In this document: piece by piece, positions 6,041 through 8,768 of the stretch
How positions within the stretch are numbered: position 1 is the stretch's first letter
Layout of the letters: each line of letters begins with the position of its first letter
NCBI GenBank assembly: GCA_002381485.1
Contig: DFTJ01000018.1
Coordinates: 1,144 to 9,911, forward strand
From: Candidatus Saccharibacteria bacterium UBA4215
GTDB taxonomy: Bacteria > Patescibacteriota > Saccharimonadia > Saccharimonadales > Saccharimonadaceae
DNA length: 8,768 nt
Direction of reading: 5' to 3'
The notes under the pieces: generated by a model
Told to the model about the DNA's origin: nothing
The model's input: only the letters and a program-made list of their open reading frames with translations
Databases searched by the model: none
Program-made: the position numbers and the translations under genes

Positions 6041-8011
6041 ATGGACCAAGTTTTTCGTCTGCAATCGTCATACGAGCCGACTGGTGACCAGCCAGCTGCC
6101 ATCGAGGCCCTTGTAAAGGGTCTTGACGCTGGTACTCGCGAACAGACACTGCTGGGCGTAACAGGAAGCGGGAAAACGTTTACGATGGCAAATATCATCG
6201 CACAACGTCAAGTACCAACGCTAGTACTCGCGCACAACAAGACACTAGCAGCCCAGTTATATAGTGAATTCAAGAGCTTCTTTCCTGATAACGAAGTGCA
6301 CTACTTTGTGAGCTACTTTGACTATTATCAGCCAGAAGCATACATAGCCAGCAGTGATACTTACATTGAAAAAGACAGTAAGATTAATGATGAAATTGAC
6401 CGATTGCGACATGCTGCCACAACGGCGCTCTTGACTCGGCGAGATACCATTATCGTCGCAAGCGTAAGCTGTATTTATGGTATTGGCTCGCCGGATGCCT
6501 ATGAAGAGATGGCGATTACCGTCAAGAAGGGTGAGCGTCGTCAACAAGATAAATTTGTCCGTTTGCTAACGGACATTCAATATCAGCGCAACGACATTGA
6601 TTTTCATCGTGGAACATTCCGCGTGCGTGGTGACATCGTTGATGTATTCCCTGCCGGTAGTGACGTTGCGTACCGCATTGAGTTCTTCGGCGATGAGGTG
6701 GAGCGTTTGACCCGGATTGACCCGCTGACGGGTGAAATACTAGGTGAACCAGACGAGATAACAGTCTTCCCGAGCAGTCACTATGTCACCCCAAAGCAAA
6801 AACTTGAACGAGCAATCGAGAATATCAAGAAAGAGTTTGAGGAGCGCATGGACTATTTCGAGAAGCACGATAAGCTTCTTGAAGCGCAGCGACTTGGACA
6901 GCGCACCAAGTATGATATTGAAATGCTCGAAGAGACCGGTTTTGTGAAAGGCATCGAGAACTATAGCCGCTACCTGACCAACCGAGAGCCGGGCGAGCAG
7001 CCAGCAACATTATTGGACTACTTTGCAGATGATTTTTTGTTGTTTGTAGACGAGAGTCATATGACGCTTCCTCAGGTACGCGGGATGTATAACGGTGATC
7101 GGGCACGCAAGGAAATATTGGTCGAACATGGGTTCCGGCTTCCGAGCGCTCTAGATAATCGTCCACTAACTTTTGATGAGTTTAACCGACATATCAATAA
7201 GGCGATATATGTCTCGGCGACACCTTCCGAATATGAGTTGGCGCATAGCCCCGAGCCGGTCCAACAGATTATTCGACCAACTGGCCTGATTGATCCAGAG
7301 ATTACGATTCGACCAACAGAGGGACAGGTGGATGACCTGATCGCCGAGATTCGTGATCGTGTTGCCAACAAGCAACGAGTGCTAGTGACGACGCTAACGA
7401 AGCGGATGGCAGAAGATCTTTCGACGTATTTGCAGGAGCTAGGAATCAGTACGGCATATATTCACAGCGAAGTAGATACATTAGAGAGAAGCGACATTTT
7501 ACGTGATCTGCGCTCTGGTGTTTATGACGTGCTTGTGGGAATCAATTTGCTCCGTGAGGGACTTGACCTGCCAGAGGTGAGCATGGTGGCTATTATTGAT
7601 GCCGATAAGGAAGGATTCTTGCGCAGCACCAGTGCTCTCATCCAGATAATTGGCCGAGCTGCTCGTCATCTTGAGGGAAGGGTATTTATGTACGCTGACC
7701 GTATAACGGATTCAATGCAGCGCGCAATTGACGAGACGAATCGTCGCCGGTCTATTCAAACAGCCTACAACAAGAAGCATAACATCACGCCGATAAGCGT
7801 TGATAAAGCCATCGGCGAGGGCCTACGAGCGATTATCCCCAAGAAGGATGATGATGCGCCAAAGCTAAACTTGAAGAAGATTCCCAAGGACGAATACGCT
7901 TCGCTGGTGAAGGACCTGTCTTCTCAGATGGATCTAGCGAGTGCTAATCTTGAGTTTGAAAAAGCTGCTGAATTACGAGATTTAATATCGGAAATTCGCG
8001 CAAAGATGTAG
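6041..8011 (+). CDS. uvrB: UvrABC excinuclease subunit B
   Basis: This 656-residue protein is the DNA-damage verification helicase of nucleotide excision repair, loaded by UvrA and recruiting the UvrC nuclease. Length and start match the family: the conserved YEPTGDQP lies at 11-18. Walker A is GVTGSGKT (39-46). The damage-wedging beta-hairpin is marked by [10 protein letters not shown] (92-101). The Walker B/DEAD-like VDESH lies at 336-340, the helicase segment [10 protein letters not shown] at 390-399, and motif [10 protein letters not shown] at 535-542 with its arginine fingers. The C-terminal UVR domain that binds UvrC is intact at about 617-652, including [12 protein letters not shown]. 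No inactivating change was seen. The gene lies 29 bases after the orphan membrane protein but has its own predicted leaderless promoter, so it is probably expressed separately; I see no SOS (LexA) box in that short gap. Confidence 0.98.
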   Translation: MDQVFRLQSSYEPTGDQPAAIEALVKGLDAGTREQTLLGVTGSGKTFTMANIIAQRQVPTLVLAHNKTLAAQLYSEFKSFFPDNEVHYFVSYFDYYQPEAYIASSDTYIEKDSKINDEIDRLRHAATTALLTRRDTIIVASVSCIYGIGSPDAYEEMAITVKKGERRQQDKFVRLLTDIQYQRNDIDFHRGTFRVRGDIVDVFPAGSDVAYRIEFFGDEVERLTRIDPLTGEILGEPDEITVFPSSHYVTPKQKLERAIENIKKEFEERMDYFEKHDKLLEAQRLGQRTKYDIEMLEETGFVKGIENYSRYLTNREPGEQPATLLDYFADDFLLFVDESHMTLPQVRGMYNGDRARKEILVEHGFRLPSALDNRPLTFDEFNRHINKAIYVSATPSEYELAHSPEPVQQIIRPTGLIDPEITIRPTEGQVDDLIAEIRDRVANKQRVLVTTLTKRMAEDLSTYLQELGISTAYIHSEVDTLERSDILRDLRSGVYDVLVGINLLREGLDLPEVSMVAIIDADKEGFLRSTSALIQIIGRAARHLEGRVFMYADRITDSMQRAIDETNRRRSIQTAYNKKHNITPISVDKAIGEGLRAIIPKKDDDAPKLNLKKIPKDEYASLVKDLSSQMDLASANLEFEKAAELRDLISEIRAKM

Positions 8012-8042
8012 TTCGAGACATGCAATTTTGCCCTCTCTACGC

Positions 8043-8048
8043 TATAAT
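8043..8048 (+). promoter_or_regulatory. -10 box of gatCA, predicted leaderless promoter
   Basis: A perfect TATAAT lies in the 45-base gap after uvrB and ends eight bases before the gatC ATG. The expected transcription start falls within about two bases of the ATG, and no Shine-Dalgarno sequence is present. The -35 region is weak (ATGCAA at 8020-8025, 17-base spacing). The layout repeats that at uvrB. Confidence 0.6.
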
Positions 8049-8056
8049 ACCTGCAT

Positions 8057-8347
8057 ATGACTCATATCTCGTTAGACGACGTGCATCGCCTCGCACAACT
8101 TAGCAATTTGCAACTCAAAGACGACGAAGCAACCCATCTTTCAGCCGATCTGGAGGCGATTCTTAGTTATTTTGAACAACTTTCAGAGATTGACACGTCC
8201 GATGTTGAGCCGACCTATCAAGTGACGGATCTTCAGAATGTATGGCGTGAAGACACGGTTGATAATTATGGTATTTCGAAGCAAGAGCTGTTGGCGTGTG
8301 CTCCGGAGAACGAGGCGGACAGCGTAAAAGTTCCGAAGGTACTGTAG
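8057..8347 (+). CDS. gatC: Aspartyl/glutamyl-tRNA amidotransferase subunit C
   Basis: This 96-residue protein is the small GatC subunit that wraps around and stabilises the GatA-GatB interface of the amidotransferase, which makes Gln-tRNAGln and/or Asn-tRNAAsn from the misacylated Glu- or Asp-tRNAs. Length and layout match the family: an N-terminal helical part (HRLAQLSNLQL, 10-20; ILSYFEQLSEID, 35-46), then the extended belt with EPTYQVTD (51-58), WREDTV (63-68) and the C-terminal VPKVL. The start is fixed by the N-terminal family pattern, although no ribosome-binding site precedes it. It ends with TAG directly abutting the gatA ATG in the same reading frame. Confidence 0.95.
   Translation: MTHISLDDVHRLAQLSNLQLKDDEATHLSADLEAILSYFEQLSEIDTSDVEPTYQVTDLQNVWREDTVDNYGISKQELLACAPENEADSVKVPKVL
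8335..8339 (+). promoter_or_regulatory. Shine-Dalgarno site for gatA
   Basis: GAAGG within the last gatC codons sits eight bases before the ATG at 8348 and supports that start. Confidence 0.6.
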
Positions 8348-8768
8348 ATGAGAAAGATTAGTGATTATTCTGGTAAATCTGCCCGGGAGAGTGTCCTGCA
8401 GGCTCTTGATGAGGCACGAAAGCATGAAGCTTTTAATGCCATTTTGAGTACAACCGAAGAACGAGCGCTCGAGCGAGCTGACGCAGTTGACCGCGGAGAG
8501 ATAACCGGACGTTTAGCCGGTGTTCCTTTTATCGCGAAGGATAATTTCTTGACCTTTGGCGGCACAACCACTGCTGCCAGTACTTTCCTGGAGGATTTTA
8601 AGGCGCCGATTCAGGCGACGGCGATTGAGGTACTAGAGGCCGAGGGAGCAATTTGTATTGGAAAGGCGAACCTGGATGCTTTTGCGCACGGAGGAAGTAC
8701 GGAGAACTCTGCTTATGGCCCAACTAAGAATGCAATCGATCAGGAGCGAGTAGCCGGGGGGAGTAGTT
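8348..8768 (+). CDS. gatA: Aspartyl/glutamyl-tRNA amidotransferase subunit A, 5' part only
   Basis: 140 residues of the amidase-signature subunit are present before the right edge; full proteins are about 470-490. GatA hydrolyses glutamine and passes ammonia to GatB. Seen are LAGVPFIAKDNF (56-67) with the catalytic Lys K64, the conserved IGKANLDAFAHGGSTENS region (about 103-120), and the start of the amidase signature VAGGSS, where the cis-Ser of the Ser-cisSer-Lys triad should lie. The catalytic Lys falls around residue 64, while in well-studied GatA proteins it is near 79, so the N-terminus is about 15 residues shorter and appears to lack part of the first helix. No earlier start is possible without running into gatC. 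The order gatC-gatA predicts gatB downstream, outside the window. Confidence 0.95.
   Translation, partial: MRKISDYSGKSARESVLQALDEARKHEAFNAILSTTEERALERADAVDRGEITGRLAGVPFIAKDNFLTFGGTTTAASTFLEDFKAPIQATAIEVLEAEGAICIGKANLDAFAHGGSTENSAYGPTKNAIDQERVAGGSS

Noticed and set aside
6825..7166. Open frames on the minus strand inside uvrB (113 codons here, about 99 codons at 7072-7371)
   Set aside because: uvrB is intact and conserved throughout; the antisense frames show no family features.
8012..8056. Possible terminator after uvrB
   Set aside because: The gap has a short T run (8026-8029) but no stem-forming inverted repeat before it, so an intrinsic terminator is not supported.

Overview
The window is a densely packed stretch of bacterial chromosome with every gene on the plus strand, roughly balanced base composition and intergenic gaps of 45 bases or less. 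The standard genetic code fits: TAA, TAG and TGA all end genes, and no reading frame needs recoding. The compactness, the split transketolase, the divergent aldolase, the unusual LOG fusion and the small anchored orphan suggest a Patescibacteria (CPR) genome, most likely a Saccharibacteria (TM7) relative. That placement is a judgement from gene content and protein style; no search was run.

Region 1 (1-3439) is a carbon-metabolism block: the end of a transketolase N-terminal subunit, the complete C-terminal subunit, a class II fructose-bisphosphate-type aldolase and a PfkB-family kinase. Stop/start overlaps (ATGA at 528-531, TAATG at 2472-2476) couple translation within each pair, and a candidate extended -10 promoter lies before the aldolase. 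Together these genes could interconvert pentose, tetrose, triose and hexose phosphates, with the kinase supplying a phosphorylation step whose substrate is not fixed by the sequence.

Region 2 (3441-6011) follows without a break. A 645-residue protein joins about 400 residues that I do not recognise to a C-terminal LOG-type (TIGR00730-like) Rossmann domain, the fold that cleaves nucleoside monophosphates to base plus ribose 5-phosphate. Next comes a small orphan protein with one N-terminal membrane segment, an acidic linker and an outside domain with two cysteines. The LOG fusion is the most novel item here: its expected product, ribose 5-phosphate, is a transketolase substrate, so the block may be a nucleotide-to-glycolysis salvage module (inference).

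Region 3 (6012-8768) holds housekeeping genes: uvrB (nucleotide excision repair), then gatC and the start of gatA (Glu-tRNAGln/Asp-tRNAAsn amidotransferase). uvrB and gatC each have a perfect TATAAT 7-8 bases before the ATG and no Shine-Dalgarno sequence, which predicts leaderless transcripts, whereas most other starts in the window have purine-rich ribosome-binding sites. No RNA genes, mobile elements, CRISPR arrays, convincing terminators or gene-free stretches over 300 bases were seen.
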